Assembly: GCF_001583495.1 (NCBI RefSeq)
Contig: NZ_LQAQ01000042.1
Location: 1 to 64,000 of the forward strand
Direction: 5' to 3'
From: Flammeovirga sp. SJP92
GTDB lineage: Bacteria > Bacteroidota > Bacteroidia > Cytophagales > Flammeovirgaceae
Length of the DNA stretch: 64,000 nt
Shown: in pieces, positions 24,584-33,925 of the stretch
Layout of the letters: every line of letters begins with the position of its first letter
How positions within the stretch are numbered: the first letter of the stretch is position 1
Translations under genes and position numbers: made by a program
Notes under the pieces: model-generated
The model's database searches: none
What the model saw: only the letters and a program-made list of their open reading frames with translations
Told to the model about the DNA's origin: nothing

Positions 24584-24868
24584 TTACGACAAGGCTTTCT
24601 TTAAAAAATCCACTTCAACTTGAAGTTTACCAATTTTTGCATAAAGCTCATCTTCTTTCCCTTCACTCGCTTTTTGAAGCTTCTTTTTCTCTCTAGACTT
24701 TTCAAAAACACTGGATGCACCATCTAGAAATTCCTTTTTCCATGTACTGATCTGAGTAGGATGAAGATCATACTTTTGGGCTAATTCTGTTGTAGTCTGT
24801 AAATCCTTGATGGCTTCTAAAGCTACTTTGGCTTTAAATTCTGAGGTGAATTTTCTTTTACTTTTCAT
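24584..24868 (-). CDS. IS3-family transposase OrfA (HTH)
   Basis: A 94-residue protein with a helix-turn-helix of the HTH_Tnp_1 type (FTSEFKAKVALEAIKDLQ, then YDLHPTQISTWKKEF) and a C-terminal leucine-zipper-like coil (LYAKIGKLQVEVDFLKKAL). It binds the IS ends and regulates transposition, and forms the N-terminus of OrfAB after frameshifting. Confidence 0.93.
   Translation of the reverse strand: MKSKRKFTSEFKAKVALEAIKDLQTTTELAQKYDLHPTQISTWKKEFLDGASSVFEKSREKKKLQKASEGKEDELYAKIGKLQVEVDFLKKALS
24599..24605 (-). promoter_or_regulatory. Programmed -1 frameshift site (T TTA AAG)
   Basis: On the - strand the orfA frame reads TTT TTA AAG, giving the slippery heptamer T-TTA-AAG just before the orfA stop. 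A -1 slip continues as E-S-L-V-V-N-K-S into orfB without a stop. Confidence 0.75.
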
Positions 24869-25155
24869 AACACTGCAATTTACTTAATTATTAATTTAGA
24901 TTGCAGTCCGTTTTGATGGGGTAACTATAGAGGTCACAAAATTTATCACTTCTTTAAGGCATTATTTTAGAGTTGATATGAAGGGACAAATCAAAGGACA
25001 AAGAGGAGTTATTAAGGGAAAACAGAATAATTGCCATATCAAAGTAAATTACGAACAGAAGCAGTATAATAATGGTAATTATTATCAGATTGATTTAATA
25101 ATCTACAACCCTAAATATCAATCTATTTGATGACTAGGACCTGTTCTAGGTAAGA

Positions 25156-25216
25156 ATTAAGAGTGAAGAAAATGGGCTATAAAGTGGTTTTATGGCCCAT
25201 TTTCTTCACTCTTAAT
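25156..25216 (+). terminator. Long-stem Rho-independent terminator
   Basis: A perfect stem of at least 22 bp (25156-25177 with 25195-25216) with a 17-nt loop is followed by TTTTT. It ends the interrupted paralogue locus; its apex is the same as the terminator of the 22241 copy but the stem is much longer. Confidence 0.85.
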
Positions 25217-25396
25217 TTTTCCTTAGTATTAATAAATACAGTTTATCAATTATTCAACTCAGTAATAGTACCGTATTTATAATTGATAGACGTGTGATTT
25301 GTTTATACTCAATATTTTTAATTTAAGTCTGATTGCTTTTTCGTACAATCATAAGTATGGAGGAAGTAGAACTTAGTATATTATATTTTTTATCGT

Positions 25397-26623
25397 TTAT
25401 ATAATCTCCTTAGGTAAACCTTTAATTGATTTTTTCAGCCTTTTATTCAATCTATTTTTTTCAGCTTCTTCAGTTTGATTGTGGATGTAATTCACTACAA
25501 TATAATACATCATCACTCTATTGTATAAATCCAACTCCCCATCTTCAATCATAGTAAACAATTGACTTTCTACCTCTTCTTTATTTTTAGTTTCAGAAAG
25601 TGCTCTTCCAATTCTTCGTATTTTTCCAAAATAATGGTTTTCAGATGGATTATTGATCTGAAGAGAAATCCCGATGATCAGATCTAAGACATTAATATTC
25701 AGTTCTTCAAGTTCCTTGATATACGTTTTTCGTTGACCCCATGCATAGCTTGCATCACTGAAGCGTTCAAAACTGTCATTCATCACATCTAAATGAGCTT
25801 TCAGAAATATTTCCCATTTATATGTTTCTGCGGAAACCATAGCAATATTAACAGCATGTCTTCTCGGACTGTCATCTGCACTGCATCCTCCCATTACACG
25901 AGTATTACGTAAAGTATTGAGTAGTTTCTCCTGATTTTCTATTGATTGTTTTTTCCAATCTTCAGGTAACCCTTCATGCCAGCCATAATCAGCTCCTTTT
26001 TTAAATTTTGTAGTTGTAGTATCAATCAGGCAGTCAGAGTAACTGATCATTTGAGAGTAGCTTTTAGGGAGTTCTTTAGACTCCATTTTACTAGGGAAAT
26101 AAAAAGCTGAAATAGACTCTTCAGAATAGGTGGTTTTTTCATTATGTTTAAAGAGCCAGTTGGAAAGGTTTTCGACTTTGTATTTTTCAGGCTCACCCCA
26201 AAAACGTAATTCAAAATTAAATCTATTATTAACATTGACCTCGTTAAAATCTACCACATCTTCTCCTTCAATGTTTTTGTAATCATATCTAACGATCAAA
26301 ATGTTCTTTGTAATAATAGCTTTAGGATATTTTTTTTGAAATTCCTCAAGGCTGATATTATTTTCAATATCTATCTTCGCTTCCTTCACTTTTTTCTTAT
26401 AAAGCTTAACCTTATGCCCAAAAATTTGATAGTTAGAATTAAAACGTTTATCAATATCGCATACCTTAAATTTCAGATTCAAAGAATCAACAATCGTTTT
26501 TAATTTAGTCATTGTTGATTCACCATAAATCAACCCGTTTTCCTGAATTTCAAACTCACCATCCTGAGCAAATGATAATTGAAAAGTAAGTGTCAATAGT
26601 AGTATCAGAATTCTTTTTTTCAT
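25397..26623 (-). CDS. Hypothetical exported protein
   Basis: A 408-residue protein with a clear signal peptide ending at LSFAQ (residues 1-19). The first half is beta-rich (VKLYKKKVKEAKIDIENN). The second half is helical and contains a conserved-looking HEGLPEDWKKQSIENQEKLL and GCSADDSPRRHAVNIAM. No family recognised. It stands alone, with 155-bp gaps on both sides. Confidence 0.6.
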   Translation of the reverse strand: MKKRILILLLTLTFQLSFAQDGEFEIQENGLIYGESTMTKLKTIVDSLNLKFKVCDIDKRFNSNYQIFGHKVKLYKKKVKEAKIDIENNISLEEFQKKYPKAIITKNILIVRYDYKNIEGEDVVDFNEVNVNNRFNFELRFWGEPEKYKVENLSNWLFKHNEKTTYSEESISAFYFPSKMESKELPKSYSQMISYSDCLIDTTTTKFKKGADYGWHEGLPEDWKKQSIENQEKLLNTLRNTRVMGGCSADDSPRRHAVNIAMVSAETYKWEIFLKAHLDVMNDSFERFSDASYAWGQRKTYIKELEELNINVLDLIIGISLQINNPSENHYFGKIRRIGRALSETKNKEEVESQLFTMIEDGELDLYNRVMMYYIVVNYIHNQTEEAEKNRLNKRLKKSIKGLPKEII

Positions 26624-26780
26624 TTCTATGGTTTTTATGAATAGATTTTTCTTTTAGCTCACTCGACTTCAATAGTTTACTTCTTTAGAGTGCTTTAAAA
26701 TTTTATATAGGTTTACTTGAAGTGAGAGATCTGTAGTTCCTTACTTTATGGACCCGGTAATTACTCGGTAAGTTGGTTTA

Positions 26781-27554
26781 TCAAAGAAAATAAATTAGGC
26801 TATCCACCTTAGGAGCTGTGAACTTTCTCCTTAATCTTCTGTAATCACTGGATTGAGGTGATAAATCAAATTGACTTTTCTGTATCGTACATTGTATAGA
26901 ATCAGAATAAAATAATTGATTGTTGACCTTCAGTTTTACTCTAAGAAATGTATCAAAATTACCTGCGTATTTAGGTATTTGAACAAGCATCATTTGATGA
27001 GCAGGCAAAGCCGTTATCCAATAACTATTCCCACATTTGCTATAGTCAAAGTATTCAATATTTTTCCATTCGCCATCTTCATTTTTTGCTTCTTGAATAA
27101 GGAATACCTGATTATCTTGTTGTTTGATACCAATTTCTTCTTGAGATAAATTTTGGATGCAAAGTAGGTGTGAAGGATAGAACTTACTTTCTTTTACCAC
27201 TTGATAGGAAGTGTCAGAAACATTTTCCTGATGGTAAGATATCACTTCGTAGGGTAAGTGCTCTACATTATGAAGAGAAAGTTTTAGATTCAGATCTAGT
27301 GGATAGGTTTTATTAAAAAAAGTAGGTTCTGTAGTGGTGTAATTTCCATTTGCTGTAATCGACAAAATACCGAGATTCATATTTTTTGCAATAGAAGGCT
27401 CTTTGATATTCTTAGAAGAAGATAGCTTTTTTGAAGTATCACTTAAGAAACTGAAATCAATCTCTGAAAAATGAGTTTTGATAATAATATCATCATTCGT
27501 ATGACAGGAAATCAATAAAAATAGTGATGCAATATAGAAAGTGAGTTGTTTCAA
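26781..27554 (-). CDS. Hypothetical lipoprotein
   Basis: A 257-residue lipoprotein (lipobox LLISC at residues 13-17). The mature part seems to be beta-sandwich-like and ends in a basic tail (YRRLRRKFTAPKV). It lies 3 bp downstream of another lipoprotein gene, so the two form an operon. No family recognised; possibly envelope-anchored partner proteins. Confidence 0.6.
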   Translation of the reverse strand: MKQLTFYIASLFLLISCHTNDDIIIKTHFSEIDFSFLSDTSKKLSSSKNIKEPSIAKNMNLGILSITANGNYTTTEPTFFNKTYPLDLNLKLSLHNVEHLPYEVISYHQENVSDTSYQVVKESKFYPSHLLCIQNLSQEEIGIKQQDNQVFLIQEAKNEDGEWKNIEYFDYSKCGNSYWITALPAHQMMLVQIPKYAGNFDTFLRVKLKVNNQLFYSDSIQCTIQKSQFDLSPQSSDYRRLRRKFTAPKVDSLIYFL

Positions 27555-27557
27555 ATT

Positions 27558-28211
27558 TTAAATGCTCTTGAATATTTTTTCTATTTCTTCTTCTAATTCA
27601 TCTTCATCAGGAATTTTACCTGTAAATGGATCTTCTTTAGGGTGTAATTGTACCCAAAGCTTCAATTTTTCATTTTCAAATCCCGTTTTACGGAACTCCT
27701 CTATTATGCTCACCAATCTCCTTTTTAAGGTCACTCTTTCAAGCAATTGGGGTTGCATAAAGTGGAGAAACACTTTCGATGGATTTTCACTTAAACTACG
27801 ATCTATTCCATTATTTGAAAAATCCCTTTGTATTAAATTACTAAGACTATCATAATTAAATGTGCCAACATCATATTTTTTTATGGAATCATCAAGGATA
27901 AAAATTATATTTCTTGACCGAGTGCAAACAATAGTTGACCCACACATATTAATTAAGTTGAGACGATAATTAATACTGTCGGTATCAATCACTAATTGTA
28001 CTTGACTGTCATGGTCATTACATACTACTTCATCAATACTTTTATAGAGTGAAAGGAAACTCACTGTACTATCTACATTAATTTGGACCAACTTGTCCTT
28101 ATCATCTGGACCAAACTTCATAAAGGTTGCATTACTGCATGAAGTCAAGATCAGGATTGATAAGATTCCTATAAAATGGCTTTTATTTAGTTTGCTTAAA
28201 CTTTTTTTCAT
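27558..28211 (-). CDS. Hypothetical lipoprotein
   Basis: A 217-residue lipoprotein with a lipobox ILTSC (about residues 21-25). The mature part has a beta-rich N-terminal half (INVDSTVSFLSLYKSIDEV) and a helical C-terminal half with the pattern LKLWVQLHPKEDPFTGKI. It is the first gene of a two-gene lipoprotein operon. Function unknown. Confidence 0.6.
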   Translation of the reverse strand: MKKSLSKLNKSHFIGILSILILTSCSNATFMKFGPDDKDKLVQINVDSTVSFLSLYKSIDEVVCNDHDSQVQLVIDTDSINYRLNLINMCGSTIVCTRSRNIIFILDDSIKKYDVGTFNYDSLSNLIQRDFSNNGIDRSLSENPSKVFLHFMQPQLLERVTLKRRLVSIIEEFRKTGFENEKLKLWVQLHPKEDPFTGKIPDEDELEEEIEKIFKSI

Positions 28212-28300
28212 GGCCTGACTTAGTCTATTGCTAGTAAATAAGGAGGTGTTTCGACATAGAAGTTGTAACTTGTAATAAAGATAAAAGCAAACTCTTTAAA

Positions 28301-28798
28301 ATGAAACAAATAATATTTTTAGTGATCACACTATGCCTTCCTATCATCATTAATGCCCAATCCGATACTGTTATTGATAGCATAAAATGTTACAGAATTC
28401 CTTGGCATTTGTATTCAAGAACTAATATTCATAAAAATGAACTCATGTATAACTTTATAGAGAGTAAAGTTGAGATAACAATTCTATCATCAGATTTGAT
28501 CAATGATTATCAGAGTATTGATTTGTTAAGCCCTAAGTTATTTGAACCGGAACCTATTTCATTCGATGACATTGATTCAAGAGCACTAATAGTGATTTAT
28601 TATAGAAATAAAGAATACGATGAAATAGTATTAGATAGGAATTCATGCTTTTATTATCAAGGGTATTATTATAAAATAAACCCCAAATTATTGATTTGGC
28701 TAATGTCTGTAGCTCCTTTGAATGATAGTTCTTTCGAGTACTTTACAGATCAGCAAGTGAATAATTTAAAGTATAAGCTTAATTTTATGATTGATTAG
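28301..28798 (+). CDS. Hypothetical exported protein
   Basis: A 165-residue protein with a signal peptide ending at IINAQ (residues 1-19). The remainder is A+T-rich and beta-rich without a recognised domain. It lies 21 bp upstream of a small membrane protein gene, so the two are probably co-transcribed. Confidence 0.6.
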   Translation: MKQIIFLVITLCLPIIINAQSDTVIDSIKCYRIPWHLYSRTNIHKNELMYNFIESKVEITILSSDLINDYQSIDLLSPKLFEPEPISFDDIDSRALIVIYYRNKEYDEIVLDRNSCFYYQGYYYKINPKLLIWLMSVAPLNDSSFEYFTDQQVNNLKYKLNFMID

Positions 28799-28819
28799 AT
28801 TTTACTACAAAGTAAACTT

Positions 28820-29152
28820 ATGACAAACCATGATAACGTTAATAGAAATAACCCATTGGTTATAATATTTCTGTCTTCTTTAGGAATAATCATCCTATTG
28901 GCAACAGTTACTTTTACCCTGGGACTTACCACTTCAGGAGGAGATCAAAAGCCATTTATTTTTCTAGTTAATACAGCATTTCTAGTACCTTTGACACCTT
29001 TTGTACTGACATTATTTTTTACGTTTAAATCATTAAGTTGGGCAAAAAAATATTGGTTTTTGATTCTGATATTATTGATAGTATCTAGTTATCCTTTGTA
29101 TTATTTATTGAAGGTCGCTTTTCCTCTATTTTTTATCAATTTGTTATTGTAA
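28820..29152 (+). CDS. Small membrane protein, three TM segments
   Basis: A 110-residue protein with three hydrophobic segments at about residues 13-36, 48-71 and 77-105 and hardly any soluble part. No family recognised. Its 3' end overlaps the convergent CHAT gene by 17 bp. Confidence 0.6.
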   Translation: MTNHDNVNRNNPLVIIFLSSLGIIILLATVTFTLGLTTSGGDQKPFIFLVNTAFLVPLTPFVLTLFFTFKSLSWAKKYWFLILILLIVSSYPLYYLLKVAFPLFFINLLL

Positions 29153-32100
29153 AAGCTCCCCAATAATATGGACTTCCAAACTCTTCCAACATATTGAGCT
29201 GTGCTGTTCTGAAGGCTTCATTTTTCGGTTTTCCATCCATGAAATTTCTGTAAAAATCACTCATAAGTTTTTGAGTTGCAAAGTCATCTACATCCCAGAG
29301 GCTCATAATCATACTTTTGACACCTGCGGTATGAAATGAAAACTTCAAACCCAGTACCTTTTCGTCTTCAAATGAGTTGGTAATCCCCGTTTTACATGCA
29401 GAAAGGACCAATAATTCTGTATTTTTTAAGTTAAGAGTAAGTACTTCATAAGCGGAGAGAATGCCGTCATTTCCTTTATTATATTTATCATCAAAAGACC
29501 TCGAATTTACCTCACTTAAGATCAATCCAGATTGGAATAATGCACTGTTGATATTGTCTTTATTGGTATTATCAAAGAAGAAACCATGAGTGGCAATATG
29601 GAGAATCTCTGGTGAAGTTGTAAAGCTTTTGATGTTAGTCTCGGTGGCCTCTTTTTGAGTGTAATCATCGACTTTCCATTGATGTTCAGTAAGTATAGTG
29701 CTGATTTTATTCACTTCCTTTTGTGTGCCCGGCAAGGAGGAAATAATATATTCCGAACTCAAATTTCTACTACTATCATTTTTAGTTGCAAAATCTGGAT
29801 TACCGAAAATTACAGCTGTCTTATCTTTAAATTCAAGTTGGGTGTCTTGCAGTAGTTTTGCCGAAGAAACTAATGGCACAATCGAATGAGACTCTAAAAT
29901 GTATTGATTCGTTTTTTTGTTTTTTAAAGTATTGATATTGATCAATCGATACACTCCGTCATTTACTAAATAAATCGTCTTTGGTTGTTGCTTCAGCAGG
30001 TCTAATTTTTCTTGAATAGGAGACCAAAACAAGGTATAAGCATCAATTTCTCTTTGGTGTTTTTCTGCTAGAACCAATGATCTTCTTGATGTCATTTCTC
30101 TTAGATAAGTAGTATAACCTTTTTCTTCTAGCAGTTGTGTTTTTCCAAGTGGAATGAAGTCTGGGAAGGGGCTGTTTTTTGAAATTAGAAGAGCGAAATA
30201 ATGAGCTTCTTGGGTAGTTTCAAAAAGTTGTGCTTTTACAATTTCAATTACCACTTCGTCCTCTTTTAATTTCTCCTTAATATCATTCCATTGGAAGAGA
30301 TCATTCTCCTCTTTTTTTTCAAATTGTGCTGAGGCTCTGATCAGTGTTTTCTCTAAATTTCCAGCTCTCAAATCAGTTTCAATCCATTGGTCTCTGTAGT
30401 TTTTTTGGTTCTCTTCTGATCCAAATTTAAATGTTGCAATTCTCGACTTCATCAAGTTGAGCTGGGTCAGATATGAAGGGTAATGATTACTTCTTCTGTT
30501 GTTTTGGAAATCGTAAAGTTTGGAATTTCTTTTTTGAGCATCAAGCCAGTAGAATTGATAATTCATCAATTGAATATCATAGGCCAAAGCAATAAATTGT
30601 TGATAATGTGTTTTATCGCATCGCATCAAAAGGTCATAAAAGATATCAAAAGCATATTTTGTTTTCTTCAAATAAAGACGCTTATCTACTTCATTGGCAG
30701 AAATAAAGTAATGATAATACAATTGTTTTCGATTCTCAATAGCCTCATTAATGGTTTTAAAAGCAAGATCCCATTCCTCTTGAACGGAATAAAAATAAGC
30801 GAGGTCACTCAGCGTTTTAGAATAGAAAATATTACTTTCTTCTATTTGACTCAAGATCCTCTTATAATGCTTTTCAATACCTTCATTCTTTCCCTCGTGC
30901 ACCTCAATGTTCAAAAGGTAGCCTTTCACTTTCAAAACATCAATATGCTGATTGGTATATTGTATTACTTTCGCAATTTCCAGTGCTTTTAAGAATGTTG
31001 CCTTGGCCTTTTCAATTTCCCTATTGGCATAATAGGCATGCCCCAGAAACAATTGAATCATAAAATCTTCATACGGGATAATTTCAGGACTTTCAGCAAT
31101 TATTAGCTCTAACCGGCCAATAGCTTTTTTATAATTATTTCCTGTCAACATACTGTAAACTTCAAGGAGGTCTGCATTAATATCGAATTTCTGATTACTG
31201 CTTTTAGAATTGACTAAGTATTCTTTCCATTGTTCCAGTAAAACATTCGCCTTGTTGAGCCTTCCTAACAAAATAGAAAGTCTGATGTTGAGCTGTACAG
31301 CCAAATGATCATCAAATGTAAGGTACTTTTTGCCTGTCAGAAGTGGGTTCGGAATTTTTGAAAGATTAATTTCAGCGTTATTGTATTGCCCCGAAACCAT
31401 GTATCTTTCAGCTTTCAGAATATAGAGCAAAGTATTGTAATCCTGATAGTCAAACTTAATATCATGCAGGCTTTCTAATAGTGCGTCAACTTTATCATAC
31501 ATTCCCAATTCAAAATAACAGTAAGCAAGCTTGACTTTTATACGGTTCCTTTTGTCAGGGCTTGTATCTTCATTGTACTGTTTCAGCGTTTTCTGCAGAA
31601 ATGGAATACACTCATGGAAACGTGAAGTGTAAATTAAAATAGCACTTCGTCTACTGGAAACATCTCCTAAAAACTCCACATTATTGGGCAGGATCTGATA
31701 GATTACTTTTTCATACTTATCATATGCTTCTTCACTTTCTTCAAACTGTTCTTTAAAGAAATAGGCATTACCAATGAATAAAATAGTTTTTGCATATAAT
31801 AAAGAATGTTCAAGGTGCAACGACTCCAATTTGTCCTTAATAACGTTGAGGTTCTGTAAGGCAAGGTCTTCTCTTGAAGTATTATAATAAATTCGATTTA
31901 AGAATAGCTCCATAAACAAATAACGTCCATAATATTCCGATGGAGTGGTCAGCGACTTGCTCATTGCAATGGCAACATGTAATTTACTTTCAGCTTCTTC
32001 ATACCTCTTTAGCTTGTAAGCATACATTCCTTCATTGAAAAGCAAATTCGCATAGCTAATATTATCTTTGCCGATACTCTTTTCATGAATTTCATTAACT

Positions 32101-32513
32101 TCATTCAGTAACGTTTTAATGTCATCCAGATCATTGAGTTTTAGCTTGGAGTAAATATAAAAATTCAATGCTATGCCATAATCGGGATAAAGCCACCCTG
32201 TGTTGTCTTCAATAATTTTTAAAACACGTTCCAGGTAATAATTTGCTTTTTTATACTTCTCTAAAAACATAAAAACCTTGCCTGCATTCATCAGTGGAAT
32301 GATAAGTTCAACAGGCGAACTTTTTTGCATTTCGGCTTCTTTCAGCTCTTTTAAAGCCAATTCCTCTTCTACCTCTAAATCTCCATTCAAGTAAAAATCC
32401 CCAAGAGCATTGGTTTGTAAAGTATTTTGTGCAATGACTTTTTGTGATGTAAAAAGATGTAATACAATCAAAAAGAAGAACCAATATCCATTTTTAATCA
32501 TAGTTTTTTGCAA
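29136..32513 (-). CDS. TPR-repeat CHAT-domain protein
   Basis: This 1125-residue protein has a signal peptide ending at VIAQ (about residue 29) and a long series of TPR-like helical repeats to about residue 640. Its C-terminal CHAT caspase-like protease domain carries the catalytic His976 (ILHIATHGFF) and Cys1040 (LLVLSACKTG), followed by the usual SLWDVDD motif. CHAT proteases cleave partner proteins; some work in anti-phage systems, but exported TPR-CHAT proteins are common and uncharacterised in Bacteroidota. The leader peptide implies work outside the cytoplasm. No obvious substrate gene adjoins; the gene converges on two small + strand genes. Confidence 0.88.
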   Translation of the reverse strand: MQKTMIKNGYWFFFLIVLHLFTSQKVIAQNTLQTNALGDFYLNGDLEVEEELALKELKEAEMQKSSPVELIIPLMNAGKVFMFLEKYKKANYYLERVLKIIEDNTGWLYPDYGIALNFYIYSKLKLNDLDDIKTLLNEVNEIHEKSIGKDNISYANLLFNEGMYAYKLKRYEEAESKLHVAIAMSKSLTTPSEYYGRYLFMELFLNRIYYNTSREDLALQNLNVIKDKLESLHLEHSLLYAKTILFIGNAYFFKEQFEESEEAYDKYEKVIYQILPNNVEFLGDVSSRRSAILIYTSRFHECIPFLQKTLKQYNEDTSPDKRNRIKVKLAYCYFELGMYDKVDALLESLHDIKFDYQDYNTLLYILKAERYMVSGQYNNAEINLSKIPNPLLTGKKYLTFDDHLAVQLNIRLSILLGRLNKANVLLEQWKEYLVNSKSSNQKFDINADLLEVYSMLTGNNYKKAIGRLELIIAESPEIIPYEDFMIQLFLGHAYYANREIEKAKATFLKALEIAKVIQYTNQHIDVLKVKGYLLNIEVHEGKNEGIEKHYKRILSQIEESNIFYSKTLSDLAYFYSVQEEWDLAFKTINEAIENRKQLYYHYFISANEVDKRLYLKKTKYAFDIFYDLLMRCDKTHYQQFIALAYDIQLMNYQFYWLDAQKRNSKLYDFQNNRRSNHYPSYLTQLNLMKSRIATFKFGSEENQKNYRDQWIETDLRAGNLEKTLIRASAQFEKKEENDLFQWNDIKEKLKEDEVVIEIVKAQLFETTQEAHYFALLISKNSPFPDFIPLGKTQLLEEKGYTTYLREMTSRRSLVLAEKHQREIDAYTLFWSPIQEKLDLLKQQPKTIYLVNDGVYRLININTLKNKKTNQYILESHSIVPLVSSAKLLQDTQLEFKDKTAVIFGNPDFATKNDSSRNLSSEYIISSLPGTQKEVNKISTILTEHQWKVDDYTQKEATETNIKSFTTSPEILHIATHGFFFDNTNKDNINSALFQSGLILSEVNSRSFDDKYNKGNDGILSAYEVLTLNLKNTELLVLSACKTGITNSFEDEKVLGLKFSFHTAGVKSMIMSLWDVDDFATQKLMSDFYRNFMDGKPKNEAFRTAQLNMLEEFGSPYYWGAFTITN

Positions 32514-32702
32514 GAGTTGTTGATCTTTTTAAGATACAAAAATATGCTGTAGTAGATCAAATTATTTGATCATAATCAGAATCTCTAGAATTATTTTATA
32601 AATCAATTCTTGAAATAAACTCATTTTGACAGTAATCATTTAACTTAAGTTCTAAGCAAAAAATAATCTTGTCTTGATATTAAAAAGAAAACCGATCAAT
32701 AA

Positions 32703-33692
32703 ATGAGCAGATACGAATTTGACTATTACTTGGATTTATGGTCAATGGCTTTCAAAAGCGAACGTAAAGGTGATGTAATTACATTAGACAAAAGTATGGG
32801 TGAGGGAGAAGTGAGAGGATATAAATGTTCTGAAAACATTGAGATTTTGAAATTCGACTTTTTACTTCATGAACCTCTTCATATTAATAGGGGAGAACTT
32901 CAAATTCCTATGGAATACCAGCCCATTTTTTTTGGAGAGCCTGTTGAAAATAGCATTATAAAAGAAGTGATTTATGAGGATGGTGAAAAGATAATTCAAG
33001 ATCTGACATTTAATTCTAATGGTGCTATTTGTACAAATACAGAGAGGGAAATCAGTTGGACCTACAGCGGAGGAAGAAGAAACAGATTTATAAGTGTAAG
33101 GTTGAAAAAAGAGTATTTTAATACGTTTATAGGTAGATCAAATACTTTAATGAACCTTTTTAAACAAGACGATACCTTTTTTGTTTTTGAAGAATTTGAT
33201 CATCAAATGAAAGTCCTTTTTCATCGTATTTATGAAGTAAAGAACGATGATATTTTTGAACAAGAATTGATGCAAGTTTATGGGAGTAACTTAGTGCTGC
33301 ATTACTTTGAAAATATCAATAAAAGGGAAAGTATGATTGAAACTAATAAATATCCCTTCAATATTGAACCGGTGATGAAAGCAAGGCAAATACTGCTCAA
33401 TATCCTTGACCGCCCAGTGAGTATTGATTTTCTGACCAAAGAATGTGGATTAAGTGAAAGTAGACTGCGGTTTTTATTCAAGAAAGTATTTGGGACCACC
33501 ATTCATCAATATCATCAGGATGTACGCCTGAGCAGATCAAGAGATTTTCTTCACGAAGGAAAACTAACCATGTCTATGATTGCAATGGAATTGGGTTTTT
33601 CGAGTTCAAGCCACTTCTCAATGGTTTTTAAAAAAAAATATAATGTCACTCCCAAAGACTATAAGCAAGATCGTTATTTATGGGAAAGTTGA
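32703..33692 (+). CDS. AraC-family transcriptional regulator
   Basis: A 329-residue regulator. The C-terminal ~100 residues hold two helix-turn-helix motifs of the AraC type (IDFLTKECGLSESRLRFLFK, then SMIAMELGFSSSSHFSMVFK with the PKDYK ending). The N-terminal ~210 residues are a sensor domain without a recognised family. It is divergent from the CHAT gene (190 bp between starts) and precedes an outer-membrane protein gene, so either could be its target. Confidence 0.9.
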   Translation: MSRYEFDYYLDLWSMAFKSERKGDVITLDKSMGEGEVRGYKCSENIEILKFDFLLHEPLHINRGELQIPMEYQPIFFGEPVENSIIKEVIYEDGEKIIQDLTFNSNGAICTNTEREISWTYSGGRRNRFISVRLKKEYFNTFIGRSNTLMNLFKQDDTFFVFEEFDHQMKVLFHRIYEVKNDDIFEQELMQVYGSNLVLHYFENINKRESMIETNKYPFNIEPVMKARQILLNILDRPVSIDFLTKECGLSESRLRFLFKKVFGTTIHQYHQDVRLSRSRDFLHEGKLTMSMIAMELGFSSSSHFSMVFKKKYNVTPKDYKQDRYLWES

Positions 33693-33925
33693 AGTTAATC
33701 TTAATTTCTTCATTCTCCCATTGATGAAAAGCGAAGCAAAAATCTAGGCTTTGAAGAGAGTATTACAAAACACTCTTTTCTTATGTACTAGTACTTACTT
33801 ACTATTCAAATAACCATTTTTTGATGAAATAGAGTTGTTTTTTAAAAGTCCTGTTCTGGGAAATAGAGTTTAAGCTTAATGTCACACAATCAAAGTGATA
33901 CATTAATTCATTAAACACTATAACA

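Larger units (their letters stand above)
23544..24929 (-). mobile_element. IS3-family insertion sequence, 1386 bp, intact
   Basis: Perfect 12-bp terminal inverted repeats TATAGTTACCCC bound the element, and the imperfect repeat continues inward for about 30 bp. The host sequence GAG is duplicated on both sides (23541-23543 and 24930-24932), the 3-bp duplication typical of IS3. Overlapping orfA and orfB and a frameshift signal are present. Confidence 0.95.
23301..25130 (+). pseudogene. Secreted-protein paralogue interrupted by an IS3-family element
   Basis: The 5' part (23301-23543) encodes a signal peptide and the start of the mature protein up to RLLTKGE. The 3' part (24930-25130) continues in the same sense with VTKFITSLRHYF to KYQSI and a TGA stop. 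Removing the IS and one copy of the GAG duplication restores a full reading frame like that of the intact paralogue at 22241. The insertion therefore looks recent. The truncated protein would end with IS-encoded residues. Confidence 0.9.

Noticed and set aside
30483-30992. A 169-codon open frame on the + strand
   Set aside because: Fully inside the CHAT protein gene on the other strand; no domain or start context supports it.
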